Shown here piece after piece: positions 1 through 8,167 of a DNA stretch of 64,000 bases. This DNA is from Fusobacterium sp. FSA-380-WT-3A (GTDB taxonomy: Bacteria; Fusobacteriota; Fusobacteriia; Fusobacteriales; Fusobacteriaceae). The stretch spans positions 310,001-374,000 of the forward strand of contig NZ_JABAFQ010000001.1 of assembly GCF_012843705.1 (NCBI RefSeq). Direction: 5' to 3'. The position numbers were made by a program, and so were the translations under genes. The notes under the pieces were generated by a model, which saw only the letters and a program-made list of their open reading frames with translations, did not search any database and was not told where the DNA came from. How positions within the stretch are numbered: the stretch's first letter is position 1; each line of letters starts with the position of its first letter.

Positions 1-1103
1 TCATCAATAATTATATATTCTAGATTCTTAACAGGAGCAAATATAGCTGACCTTGCACCTAAAACTATTTTTTTGTATCCATTTTCTATATATATCCATT
101 CTTTTTTCTTTTCAGAATCAGATATATTACTATGTAAAACTGCTACCTCATCTCCAAATTCTCTTCTAAATCTATTTTTCATTTGAGGAGTAAGAGAAAT
201 TTCTGGTACTAAAAATATACTTCCTTTATTTTTTATTAAAGCATTTTTTATAAGCCTTATATAAATCTCAGTTTTTCCACTTCCTGTAATTCCTTTTATT
301 AAAAAATATTTATTAGAAGAAGTTTCTATATTTTTTACAATAGTTTGTTGTTCTTTGTTAAGCACAACATCAGTTGAGATTTTTTTGTTTAAATCTTCAT
401 CTATTTTGTGATTATCCTTTTCATAAATATTTTTTTCCAAAAATAATATTTTTTTATTTAAAAGTCTATTTATAATTTTTTTATCAAATTTTTCTTCTAA
501 AGTTTTTTTAGGAATTTTTTTCTTACTCAAAAAATATTTATAAATATTTTCTAAGACTTTTTTTTCTTCTATAGAAAAATATTTTTCAAAATTAAAAGAT
601 ACTTTTTTATTTTTATCTACTATTAAAAATCCTTCTTTTACATATTTCTTTAAAGTCTCTAAATCTATTTTCTTTCTCAAAGTTTCTCTATTAACCAATT
701 CTTTTGAATAAAAGTAATCTAGTATTTCTTTCTCTTCAGTTGATAAATCTAAATTTTTATAACTGCTCACTAAAAGATTATAAGTTTCATTATAATGAAT
801 TTTTAACTCTTTAGGAATGGCAGTAGAAATAACTTGTGAAAAATTACACATATAATAATTTGAAATCCATATTAATAACTCTATATAACTTTTAGAAAAA
901 GATAATTCATTTTCCAATTTTCTTTTAATCTCAAGGACTTTAAAATCAAATTCTTTTTCATTTTCTTCTTGGATAATAAATGCTCCTCTTTCTCTATTAC
1001 GAAAGTTAACTACTACTCTATCTCCTATATTAAATTTATCATCTTTATCAAGGTATGTGAAAAAAGAGTTTGTTCCATCAACAAACAATTTATAATATCT
1101 CAT
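1..1103 (-). CDS. priA: Primosomal protein N' / replication restart helicase PriA (3' part outside window)
   Basis: This is the N-terminal two thirds of the PriA helicase; the reading frame is open to the window edge. The start ATG at 1103 follows GGAGGTAGTGAAA. The N-terminus (MRYYKLFVDG, then NIGDRVVVNFRNRERGAFI) is the PriA DNA-binding wing. Near the window edge come the helicase motifs TGSGKTE (Walker A), LVPEISLTPQM, VLHSNIS, GARSAIFAP and the start of the DEAH-type box (IIIDE). PriA reloads the replisome at stalled forks. It lies 12 bases downstream of the penicillin-binding protein gene on the same strand and is probably co-transcribed with it. It is missing from simple ORF lists only because its stop codon lies outside the window. 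Confidence 0.93.
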   Translation of the reverse strand, partial: MRYYKLFVDGTNSFFTYLDKDDKFNIGDRVVVNFRNRERGAFIIQEENEKEFDFKVLEIKRKLENELSFSKSYIELLIWISNYYMCNFSQVISTAIPKELKIHYNETYNLLVSSYKNLDLSTEEKEILDYFYSKELVNRETLRKKIDLETLKKYVKEGFLIVDKNKKVSFNFEKYFSIEEKKVLENIYKYFLSKKKIPKKTLEEKFDKKIINRLLNKKILFLEKNIYEKDNHKIDEDLNKKISTDVVLNKEQQTIVKNIETSSNKYFLIKGITGSGKTEIYIRLIKNALIKNKGSIFLVPEISLTPQMKNRFRREFGDEVAVLHSNISDSEKKKEWIYIENGYKKIVLGARSAIFAPVKNLEYIIID

Positions 1104-1115
1104 TTTCACTACCTC

Positions 1116-3230
1116 CTATTTTAATATCACTTTTATCTCTGCATTTTCTGATAATTCTGTATCTATTGGGGGATAAAATTCTTTTACTATTCCTGTTCCT
1201 TGAATTTTTAAATTAACTTTATTTCCACTAAATATATCTACAACTTCCCTTAAAGTTTTTCCTTTTAAATCTGGCATTCTATAAATCTCACTATTTTTTT
1301 CTTCTGTTCTTGTATCTTGTATTTCATCTTGAGTAATTGTTATTTTAGAAATATTGTTAGAAACTATTTCTCTTGTCATAGTTAATCTTTTTATAACATT
1401 TCCAAAAACAGGAGCTGCTACTAATCCACCAAATTTTTTATCTACATTAGGTTTATAAAACATTATTAGTCCAGCATATTTTGGTTTTTCAACAGGAAAA
1501 AATCCTATAAAAGAAGTTAAATAATCTTCTTTTAAATATCCTACTCTTCCTGCACTTATTTGGGCTGTTCCTGTTTTTCCTCCTATTGTATATCCTTCGA
1601 CTTTAGCTCTTTCTCCTCCTCCACTTTCAACAACATCTTCTAGCATTTTTTTCATTTTTTCAGAAGTTTCTTCTGTAATTGGAGTATTTATAATTTCAGG
1701 TATATTTCTTCTAATAATTGTTCCATCACTACTGTCAACTATTTTTTCTATCAAATATGGTTTATATAATTTTCCTCCATTTATTAATGAAGAAAATGCC
1801 ATTATCATTTGAATAGGTGTAACAACCATTCCTTGTCCAAAAGATATTGTACTCTTTTTAAGTTTATCCCATCTTTTACTAGGAAGATTATATGGTTTTC
1901 TTTCATATGGAAAATCTATATTTGTTTTATCATAAAATCCAAAATCATTTAGATATTCTTCTATTTTAGAATCTTCTATATTATCTGTCAACATTACCAT
2001 TCCAACATTACTTGATTTTTCAAGAATTTGTTTTACTGTTAACTCTCCTTTTAAAGACCTTGTAGCCTCTTTTATAGTATGTCCATATTTTTTTATTCTT
2101 CCATCTCCTATATCAAAAATGGAATTTTCAGTAATATATCCATCATTTAAGGCACCAGCAACTATAATAGGTTTAAATATAGAACCTGGTTCAACTTGAT
2201 TTTGAAATAAAGGATTTCTTACAATACGAGGATTTTTATGAAAACTTGATAAAGCTAAAACAGCTCCTGTATTAGGGTCTACAATAATTCCATAAGCTTC
2301 TTCTGAATCAGTTTTTTCAAATTGTTTTTTTATTTCATCATTCAATATGTATTGTAAATCATCCTCAATAGTCAAATATAAATCTTTTCCATCTGAAGAA
2401 ATATCTAAAGTTTTTCTTGCAGTTGGAATAGTAAATTTTCTATTTTTTATAAAACTTCTTTTTATTTTCATGTTTTTAGGTTTTAAATATGATTCATATT
2501 CTTTTTCTATTCCACTAACTCCAATTAAATTTTCTCCGTCTAAATCAAATCCTAAAACTCCTACTATATTTTCATAAATCTCTTTTCTATAATATGTTCT
2601 TTCATTTTCCTCTTTTAAAATAATTTCATTATTTCTTAATCCATATTTTTTTATTATCTCTTCTATTTTTTTCTTTTCTTCTAAATTAAGGTTTACATCT
2701 AAAAGATTATATCTTTTTTTTCTTTGGCTTTCTTTTGTTAAATGATTTATAAATTCTTTTTTATTTCTCTTTAGTGAAAGAGTATTTAGAATTTCAGTTG
2801 TAATTTCAGGCAATTGATTTGTTAAAGATAACATATATGGGTCAATTATAATGTCATATACACTAATATCATAAACTATTTCTCTTCCATTTTTATTATA
2901 AATAGTTCCTCTCTTTCCTTTAAGAAGTGAGAACCCTTCAACTTGTTTTCTTATTAATCTTTGATATTTTCCATTATCAATAATTTGAACCTTATAAATT
3001 CTTAAGAAAAAAATCATAATAAAGAAAAATATAATATCACAACTTGCTAAAGCTCTAGCTGTAAATCTCTTTTTCTTTCCTAATTTTTTCCATTTTCTAA
3101 ATATCCATAAAATATATATGAGAAAAAATATCGAAGTTACAATATAAAGATGATTTTTTAAAATAATAGAACAAATTAAAAATAATATGTTTAATATTAT
3201 AAGTAAAATTTTTAATAATTTAATATTCAT
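1116..3230 (-). CDS. Penicillin-binding protein, FtsI/PBP2-like D,D-transpeptidase with PASTA domain
   Basis: Peptidoglycan transpeptidase of the division (FtsI/SpoVD-like) class, anchored in the inner membrane with its catalytic domain outside. The three penicillin-binding motifs are visible: SxxK in PGSIFKPI, SxN in KSSNVGM, and KTG in GGKTGTAQ. A C-terminal PASTA module begins at YRMPDLKGKTLREVV and ends with the protein. The N-terminus is odd: three hydrophobic stretches lie within the first 85 residues (about 5-25, 28-45 and 65-82), whereas a typical class B PBP has one. The last is the usual FtsI anchor, followed by KGKRGTIYNKNGREI. It is divergent from xseB and upstream of priA. The enzyme family is certain; whether it is the septal FtsI or a paralogue is not. 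Confidence 0.9.
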   Translation of the reverse strand: MNIKLLKILLIILNILFLICSIILKNHLYIVTSIFFLIYILWIFRKWKKLGKKKRFTARALASCDIIFFFIMIFFLRIYKVQIIDNGKYQRLIRKQVEGFSLLKGKRGTIYNKNGREIVYDISVYDIIIDPYMLSLTNQLPEITTEILNTLSLKRNKKEFINHLTKESQRKKRYNLLDVNLNLEEKKKIEEIIKKYGLRNNEIILKEENERTYYRKEIYENIVGVLGFDLDGENLIGVSGIEKEYESYLKPKNMKIKRSFIKNRKFTIPTARKTLDISSDGKDLYLTIEDDLQYILNDEIKKQFEKTDSEEAYGIIVDPNTGAVLALSSFHKNPRIVRNPLFQNQVEPGSIFKPIIVAGALNDGYITENSIFDIGDGRIKKYGHTIKEATRSLKGELTVKQILEKSSNVGMVMLTDNIEDSKIEEYLNDFGFYDKTNIDFPYERKPYNLPSKRWDKLKKSTISFGQGMVVTPIQMIMAFSSLINGGKLYKPYLIEKIVDSSDGTIIRRNIPEIINTPITEETSEKMKKMLEDVVESGGGERAKVEGYTIGGKTGTAQISAGRVGYLKEDYLTSFIGFFPVEKPKYAGLIMFYKPNVDKKFGGLVAAPVFGNVIKRLTMTREIVSNNISKITITQDEIQDTRTEEKNSEIYRMPDLKGKTLREVVDIFSGNKVNLKIQGTGIVKEFYPPIDTELSENAEIKVILK

Positions 3231-3312
3231 TAATCTATATCCTTTTATACTTATTTAATTTTCAATATATATTATAACAAAAGATATGAGTAATGTAAAA
3301 AATTTTTTTAAC

Positions 3313-3341
3313 TTGAAGAAAAAAATTTTTTTTGTTAAAAT
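3313..3341 (+). promoter_or_regulatory. Sigma-70-type promoter for xseB-ispA
   Basis: TTGAAG (3313-3318), a 17-base spacer made of an A run then a T run, and TAAAAT (3336-3341). It lies 37 bases before the xseB start codon. Confidence 0.55.
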
Positions 3342-3377
3342 ACTTCTGTAATGCTATATATTTTAGGAGGATTATTT

Positions 3378-3617
3378 ATGGCTAAAACACTTTCTTTTGA
3401 AAAAATAATTGAAAATATAGATGAAATTATAGAAAAATTAGAAACAGGAGATTTATCTCTTGAAGATTCTATAAAAGAATATGAAAAAGCAATGAAACAC
3501 ATTGATAATGCAAAAAAAATATTAAATTCTGTTGAAGGAAAATTATTAAAAGTTATAGATAAAGATGGAGAAATAGAGATAGAAAATTTTGATAAGGAGA
3601 ATAGGGAAAATGCTTAA
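3378..3617 (+). CDS. xseB: Exodeoxyribonuclease VII small subunit
   Basis: A 79-residue helical protein of the XseB family: MAKTLSFEKIIENIDEI, then LETGDLSLEDSIKEYEKA, the signature of the small subunit that associates with XseA to degrade single-stranded DNA. An earlier ATG at 3351 would add nine residues, but AGGAGG at 3365-3370 is placed for the ATG at 3378, and MAKT is the usual beginning. No xseA gene is next to it. It overlaps the start of ispA by eight bases, so the two are translationally coupled, a pairing common in bacteria. Confidence 0.9.
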   Translation: MAKTLSFEKIIENIDEIIEKLETGDLSLEDSIKEYEKAMKHIDNAKKILNSVEGKLLKVIDKDGEIEIENFDKENRENA

Positions 3618-4497
3618 AGATTATTTAACTCAAAAAAAAGAAATATTAGAAAATAAAGTAGATGAATATTTAAGTGATTTGAAATATCCTTGGCAAATTG
3701 CTGATGGAATGAAATATGCTATATTAAATGGTGGAAAAAGAATAAGACCTATTCTTCTTTTTATGATTTTAGACTTATTTGATAAAGATGAAAAACTTGG
3801 TTATCCTACAGCTGTAGGTTTAGAGATGATTCACTCTTATTCATTAGTTCATGATGATTTGCCTGCTTTAGATAATGATGATTATAGAAGAGGAAAACTT
3901 ACTACTCATAAAAAATTTGGAGAAGCAGAAGGAATATTAATTGGAGATGCTTTATTAACTCATGCATTTAATATTTTTACTGAAAAAAATATTAATTTAC
4001 TTTCTCCTGAAAAAATTGTTGAAATTATCAAGCTTACTTCTAGTTATGCTGGCATCAATGGAATGATTGGTGGACAAATGATAGATATTGAGAGTGAAGG
4101 TAAAAAAATAGATATGGAAACTTTAAAATATATTCATAAAAATAAAACAGGAAAACTTCTAAGACTTCCTATTGAATTTGGTTGTATCATAGCTGATGCT
4201 CCTTTAGAAATTAGAAAAAAATTAGAAGAGTTTGCTGATTTAATTGGTCTAGCTTTCCAAATAAAAGATGATATTTTAGATATAGAAGGAGATTTTGAAA
4301 CTTTAGGAAAACCTATCGGAAGTGATTTAGAACTTGAAAAATCTACTTATCCTTCTCTAATTGGATTGGATGAAAGTAAAAAACTTTTAATTGAAATAAC
4401 TGAAAATGCAAAAAATATTATAAAAAATAATTTTTCTGATGAAAAAGGAAGATTATTAATTGAACTTGCTGATTACATAGCTTTTAGAAAAAAATAA
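3610..4497 (+). CDS. ispA: Polyprenyl (farnesyl/geranyl) diphosphate synthase
   Basis: Trans-isoprenyl diphosphate synthase that condenses isopentenyl diphosphate with allylic diphosphates to supply precursors for undecaprenyl phosphate and quinones. The substrate-binding GGKRIRP, the first Asp-rich motif (HDDLPALDNDD) and the second (DDILD in FQIKDDILDIEGDF) are all present. The residues before the first Asp-rich motif fit the short-chain (C15) class. The ATG at 3610 is preceded by AAGGAG; a TTG at 3589 is in frame but lies deep inside xseB and has no ribosome site, so it is not used here. Length, about 295 residues, is normal. Confidence 0.92.
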   Translation: MLKDYLTQKKEILENKVDEYLSDLKYPWQIADGMKYAILNGGKRIRPILLFMILDLFDKDEKLGYPTAVGLEMIHSYSLVHDDLPALDNDDYRRGKLTTHKKFGEAEGILIGDALLTHAFNIFTEKNINLLSPEKIVEIIKLTSSYAGINGMIGGQMIDIESEGKKIDMETLKYIHKNKTGKLLRLPIEFGCIIADAPLEIRKKLEEFADLIGLAFQIKDDILDIEGDFETLGKPIGSDLELEKSTYPSLIGLDESKKLLIEITENAKNIIKNNFSDEKGRLLIELADYIAFRKK

Positions 4498-4582
4498 TTT
4501 TTTTAATAAATGTATTTAATATTAAATGAAAATATGGTATTATAATAAATGATACATATTTTGTGATTATTAGGAGGAGAGA

Positions 4583-5287
4583 ATGAAAGTTAAAAGTATA
4601 CTAGTTGCACATAGAGCACAAATTAATCCACAATTAGGTGCTGTTGACGCCTTAGGAATTTTTGATAACATGATTCAACCTATGTTTCCTATTCCTATGC
4701 AACACATGTCAATAGTTATAACAATAGAGGAGATTTTAAAACCAACTTTATTTGAAGTTAGATTAAATGGTCCTGAAGGAGATTTAATTACAAAAGGAGA
4801 ATTTCAACCAATGGTAGACCCATTTGGAGTAGGTAAAAAAATATTAGACCTTGAAAAATTCTTAATTCCTACAAGAGGAAGATATACAATAGAATTATTT
4901 GAAAAAACTCCAGATAATAAATATAAATTTATTGCTGAAAATACTTTATTTATTGCTGATTATCCACCTCAAAGACCTTTTACTCAAGAGGAAATTAATC
5001 ATATTTTAGCAGATGATACTGTTATTAAAGTAATAAGAACAGAATTCCAACCTGTAGGATATGATAAAAAAATAAAAATTCAACATAGTCTTGATAGAAA
5101 TGTTCCTGTGCAAGAAGGATATATCACAATTCCTGAAGATAATAAATTAGTTCTAGATGGAAAAGAATTCGATTTATTAGGATTAAGAAGACATTTAGAA
5201 TGGATGTTTGGAAGACCTCTTCCAAAACCAGAAGAAATGAAACAACCTGAGGAAGCAAAAGAACCTGAAGATAATAAAATTAACTAA
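4583..5287 (+). CDS. Conserved protein of unknown function (possible DUF6941-like N-terminus)
   Basis: A 234-residue soluble protein without signal peptide or membrane segment. The N-terminal third (MKVKSILVAHRAQINP, then GIFDNM, then IVITIEEI) has the beta-rich pattern with a central G-(I/V)-F-D found in DUF6941-type proteins; this is a recollection of the pattern, not a search. The C-terminal 20 residues are rich in Pro, Glu and Lys (PKPEEMKQPEEAKEPE) and probably disordered. A TATAAT lies at 4541-4546, and GGAGGAGAGA precedes the ATG. It is a single-gene unit, closed by the long palindrome that follows. I do not know its function. Confidence 0.7.
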   Translation: MKVKSILVAHRAQINPQLGAVDALGIFDNMIQPMFPIPMQHMSIVITIEEILKPTLFEVRLNGPEGDLITKGEFQPMVDPFGVGKKILDLEKFLIPTRGRYTIELFEKTPDNKYKFIAENTLFIADYPPQRPFTQEEINHILADDTVIKVIRTEFQPVGYDKKIKIQHSLDRNVPVQEGYITIPEDNKLVLDGKEFDLLGLRRHLEWMFGRPLPKPEEMKQPEEAKEPEDNKIN

Positions 5288-5292
5288 TTAAA

Positions 5293-5324
5293 AAATAGAC
5301 AGTAGAAATTTCTACTGTCTATTT
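5293..5324. terminator. Bidirectional intrinsic terminator
   Basis: A perfect 32-base palindrome (16-base arms meeting at 5308/5309; core TAGACAGTAGAAA) flanked by A-rich and T-rich tracts. It closes the gene ending at 5287 and the convergent TPR gene, whose stop codon (5319-5321) lies inside the hairpin. Confidence 0.9.
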
Positions 5325-6395
5325 ATTTTTCATAACTTCTTCTAGTATTTCCAAAGCTTTTTTTGTATTTTCATTAGGGTACTTTTCATTTGCAGTTTCA
5401 TAAAAAAATTTAGATTTTTCAAAATTTCCTATCTTAGCAAAATTCCAACCTATTTCTTCATAGAGCCATGTTTCATTACCACAATTTTTTGAAAGAGAAT
5501 TTTCTAAAAATTTAATAGCTTCTTTATGTTTTCCAATTCTACCTAAATTCCAACCTATTTCTCCTTCTAACCAGCCATCTGTATTATCTATACAATAGGC
5601 TTTTTCTAAGAAAAATAATGCTTTGTCATATTTTTGAATTTTTCCATAATTCCATCCAAGTTCACAATTCAACCAAAAGTCATCTCTTCCACATTCTCTA
5701 GCTTTTATTAAATATGTAATGGCCTCTCTATATTTAGATTTTTTTCCTAAACACCAACTAATTTGAGAATATAACCAAGTATCTTTTCTTCCTAATTTTT
5801 CAGCTTCTTTAAATTTTTCTATAGCTTTATCAATTTTATCTAATTTCTCATAGCAAAAACCCAAATGAGATGTAAGCCACGTATCTTCTTTTTTAAAAGA
5901 AAGTGCTACCTTATAATATCCTAAAGCTTCCTCATAATTATCTAATTTTTCATAAACATATCCAATTTCTGAATTTAACCAATAATCACATCTACCCATA
6001 TCTTCTGATTTTTTTAAATAATAAAGAGCTTCTTGAGCTTTTTCTAATCTTGATAAATTCCATCCAATTTCTGAATTTAGCCAAGAATCATCTCTTCCAT
6101 ATTCTTTGGCTTTTTTTAAATAATATTCAGCTAATTTATATTTTCCTAATCCCCCATAATTCCATCCAAGTTCACAACACAACCAACCATTTTCATCATA
6201 TTCTTCAAAGCTTTCTGCTTTTTTTAAATATGTTATAGCTCTCTCTCTTTCATTAGTTCTCCCTAATAACCAACCAATATTACAATAAAGCCAATAACTA
6301 TTTTCTCCTTTCTCTTCATATTCTAATAATATTTTTAAAGCTGCTTTATATTCTTTTATTCTTATCAATTCTTCTATCATTTTTTTATTATCCAT
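5319..6395 (-). CDS. Tetratricopeptide-repeat protein with nine Trp-rich repeats
   Basis: A 358-residue cytosolic protein made almost wholly of TPR units of 34-36 residues. Each unit contains a W-L-x-x-E-(I/L)-G-W box; nine are visible (for example WLCCELGW, WLNSEIGW, WLEGEIGW, WLYEEIGW), followed by a helix of the type KAxxYLKKAxEYGRDD. No enzymatic domain is present, so the likely role is protein-protein binding; the partner is unknown. The repeats are diverged at DNA level, so they are old rather than a recent expansion. The gene is divergent from the riboswitch operon and stands alone. Repeated coding sequence produces a long spurious open frame on the other strand. Confidence 0.85.
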   Translation of the reverse strand: MDNKKMIEELIRIKEYKAALKILLEYEEKGENSYWLYCNIGWLLGRTNERERAITYLKKAESFEEYDENGWLCCELGWNYGGLGKYKLAEYYLKKAKEYGRDDSWLNSEIGWNLSRLEKAQEALYYLKKSEDMGRCDYWLNSEIGYVYEKLDNYEEALGYYKVALSFKKEDTWLTSHLGFCYEKLDKIDKAIEKFKEAEKLGRKDTWLYSQISWCLGKKSKYREAITYLIKARECGRDDFWLNCELGWNYGKIQKYDKALFFLEKAYCIDNTDGWLEGEIGWNLGRIGKHKEAIKFLENSLSKNCGNETWLYEEIGWNFAKIGNFEKSKFFYETANEKYPNENTKKALEILEEVMKNK

Positions 6396-6464
6396 AAATT
6401 ATAGCCTCTTTTATAAAAGTTTTAATTTCATTATATCATTTTTTAATTTATCTTCAAAATTTTA

Positions 6465-6493
6465 TTGACAATTTTTTTAAAAAAAGTTATACT
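6465..6493 (+). promoter_or_regulatory. Promoter of the preQ1-controlled operon
   Basis: TTGACA (6465-6470), 17-base spacer, TATACT (6488-6493). It places the transcript start near 6500, just upstream of the aptamer. Confidence 0.8.
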
Positions 6494-6514
6494 ATTTCTT
6501 GTTAAAATTATAAA

Positions 6515-6640
6515 ATTCCTACTTTGTTAGGGAGATGTTCTGCACAGATAAACCATCTATAAAAAACTAGGTCTTTTTTTATTGCTTAAAAATAAAAATG
6601 ATTTTATAGTGGTTAGAGTAGAGCGATTCTACTCTTTTTA
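6515..6640 (+). ncRNA. PreQ1-I-type riboswitch with terminator hairpin
   Basis: The aptamer is read at 6533-6571: P1 strand AGATG (6533-6537), a loop beginning TTC, P1 strand CATCT (6554-6558), then the A-rich tail ATAAAAAACTAGG (6559-6571). That tail and the UUC after P1 match the preQ1-I consensus as known from Bacillus queC leaders. Downstream, AGAGTAGA (6615-6622) and TCTACTCT (6628-6635) form an 8-bp hairpin followed by T residues, an intrinsic terminator. A helix pairing 6551-6564 with 6602-6614 (13 bp, one bulge) would compete with P1. The genes controlled are queuosine-salvage genes, which supports the assignment. The loop differs from the best known members, so the exact subtype is uncertain. 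Confidence 0.82.
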
Positions 6641-6665
6641 TTTTATAAAATTTTAGGAGGTTATT

Positions 6666-7370
6666 TTGGGTATTAGATACAACAAAATCAATGGTAAACA
6701 TCAAAGAGAAATAGTACTTTTAAAAAGTTTTCCATGTAGATATGGAAAATGTAGTTTCTGCAATTATATTGAAGATAATTCTACAGATGAAACTCTAATC
6801 AATGAAACTAATAAAAAAGTTTTAGAAAATATTACAGGTGAATATGGAGTTTTAGAAGTTATAAATTCTGGTTCAGTCTTTGAATTGCCAGATATTACTT
6901 TAGCTGAAATTAAAAAAATTATACAAGAGAAAAATATTCATACTCTTTATTTTGAAATCTATTTTGGGTATATAAATCACCTTAATAAAATAAGAAAATA
7001 TTTTTCTGGAATAGAAGTAAGATTTAGAATGGGGTTAGAAACTTTTGATGATAATTTTAGAAAAAATATTTATAATAAAAATTTTTCTTTAAATGAAGAA
7101 ACTTTAAAAAAATTAAGTACTGAACTTTATTCTGTCTGCCTTTTAGTTTGTACTAAAGGACAAACACAAGAGATGATTGATAAGGACATTGAATTAGGTT
7201 TAAAATATTTTAAAAATATAACCATAAATATATTTATTGACAATGGAACTATAGTAAAAAGAGATAATGAACTTGTTAAATGGTTTATAAAAAAATATTC
7301 TCATTTAACTAAAGATAATAAAGTAGAACTTTTAATTGATAATAAAGATTTAGGGGTTTTTGAACAATAA
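6666..7370 (+). CDS. queL: Radical SAM enzyme, probable queuine lyase QueL
   Basis: A 234-residue radical SAM protein with the cluster motif near residues 24-32 (PCRYGKCSFCNY), spaced Cys-x4-Cys-x2-Cys rather than the canonical x3/x2. The rest follows the partial TIM-barrel pattern (GVLEVINSGSVFELPD, then VRFRMGLETFDD). QueL, described in Clostridioides and related gut bacteria, cleaves queuine to the precursor preQ1 for tRNA modification. The assignment rests on size, motif, the preQ1 riboswitch upstream and the YhhQ-type transporter downstream; without that context I would call it only a radical SAM protein. The start is TTG at 6666, five bases after AGGAGG; no ATG fits. No nucleoside hydrolase (QueK) gene is adjacent. 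Confidence 0.72.
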   Translation: MGIRYNKINGKHQREIVLLKSFPCRYGKCSFCNYIEDNSTDETLINETNKKVLENITGEYGVLEVINSGSVFELPDITLAEIKKIIQEKNIHTLYFEIYFGYINHLNKIRKYFSGIEVRFRMGLETFDDNFRKNIYNKNFSLNEETLKKLSTELYSVCLLVCTKGQTQEMIDKDIELGLKYFKNITINIFIDNGTIVKRDNELVKWFIKKYSHLTKDNKVELLIDNKDLGVFEQ

Positions 7371-7388
7371 AAATTACTAGGAGGACAT

Positions 7389-8087
7389 ATGAGAAACGAA
7401 CTACTTTGGGCATTAATGTTAATTGTAAATTTTTTAAGTATAATATTTATTTATAAAAAATTTGGAAAAATTGGACTTTATTCTTGGATTCCAGTTTCTA
7501 CAATTCTAGCTAATATTCAAGTTGTTTTATTAGTTAAATTATTTGGATTTAGTACTACTTTAGGAAATATTTTATATGCTGGAGGTTTCTTAGTTACAGA
7601 CATTTTGGCTGAAAATTATGGAAAAAAATCTGCTCAAAAAGCTGTTCATATTGGATTTTTTTCTTTAATAGTCACAAGTATAATAATGAAAATAGCTGTT
7701 TTATTTATTCCTCTTGAAGAAGGAGTAATTATGTTTGAAAGTGTAAAACAGATATTTGATTTTATGCCAAGACTTATGGTTGCCTCTCTTCTTGCTTATT
7801 TTATCTCTCAAAGTCATGATATTTGGGCCTATGAATTCTGGAGAAAAAAATACTCTTCCACAAAACATATTTGGATAAGAAATAATGCTAGTACTTTAGT
7901 TAGTCAGTTTATTGATAATTTAGTTTTTACCACTGTAGCCTTTTATGGAGTCTATCCTTTTGAAGTATTAAAAGAGATATTTATAGCTACATATGTTATC
8001 AAATTTATTGTTGCTATATCCGATACCCCATTTGTATATATAGCACATTATTTAAAAAGAAATAATTTAGTAGAAGAAGAAAATTAA
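7389..8087 (+). CDS. yhhQ: Queuosine-precursor transporter, YhhQ/VUT family
   Basis: A polytopic inner-membrane protein of 232 residues with about six hydrophobic helices. It contains the family blocks GGFLVTDILAENYGKK, SQSHDIWAYEFW and NNASTLVSQFIDN, typical of YhhQ (QPTR) proteins that import queuine, preQ0 or preQ1. It lies 18 bases downstream of the radical SAM gene with AGGAGG before ATG, under control of the preQ1 riboswitch. Together the two genes import and convert queuine-type bases. The operon ends at the hairpin at 8114-8154. Confidence 0.88.
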   Translation: MRNELLWALMLIVNFLSIIFIYKKFGKIGLYSWIPVSTILANIQVVLLVKLFGFSTTLGNILYAGGFLVTDILAENYGKKSAQKAVHIGFFSLIVTSIIMKIAVLFIPLEEGVIMFESVKQIFDFMPRLMVASLLAYFISQSHDIWAYEFWRKKYSSTKHIWIRNNASTLVSQFIDNLVFTTVAFYGVYPFEVLKEIFIATYVIKFIVAISDTPFVYIAHYLKRNNLVEEEN

Positions 8088-8113
8088 TTTTTTACTTTTA
8101 ACTAAAAAATAAA

Positions 8114-8154
8114 AAAATGAGGTTGTTTCAAAAATTTTATGATAACCTCATTTT
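8114..8154. terminator. Bidirectional intrinsic terminator
   Basis: AAAATGAGGTT (8114-8124) pairs with AACCTCATTTT (8144-8154), with T-rich flanks on both strands. It separates yhhQ from the convergent DUF2023 gene. The arm continues as GGTTGTTTCA, resembling other hairpins in the window. Confidence 0.85.
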
Positions 8155-8167
8155 ATTATTATTATTA

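Noticed and set aside
5903-6238. A plus-strand ORF opposite the TPR gene
   Set aside because: It is a mirror of repeated TPR codons, Leu/Asn/His-rich, without a ribosome site.
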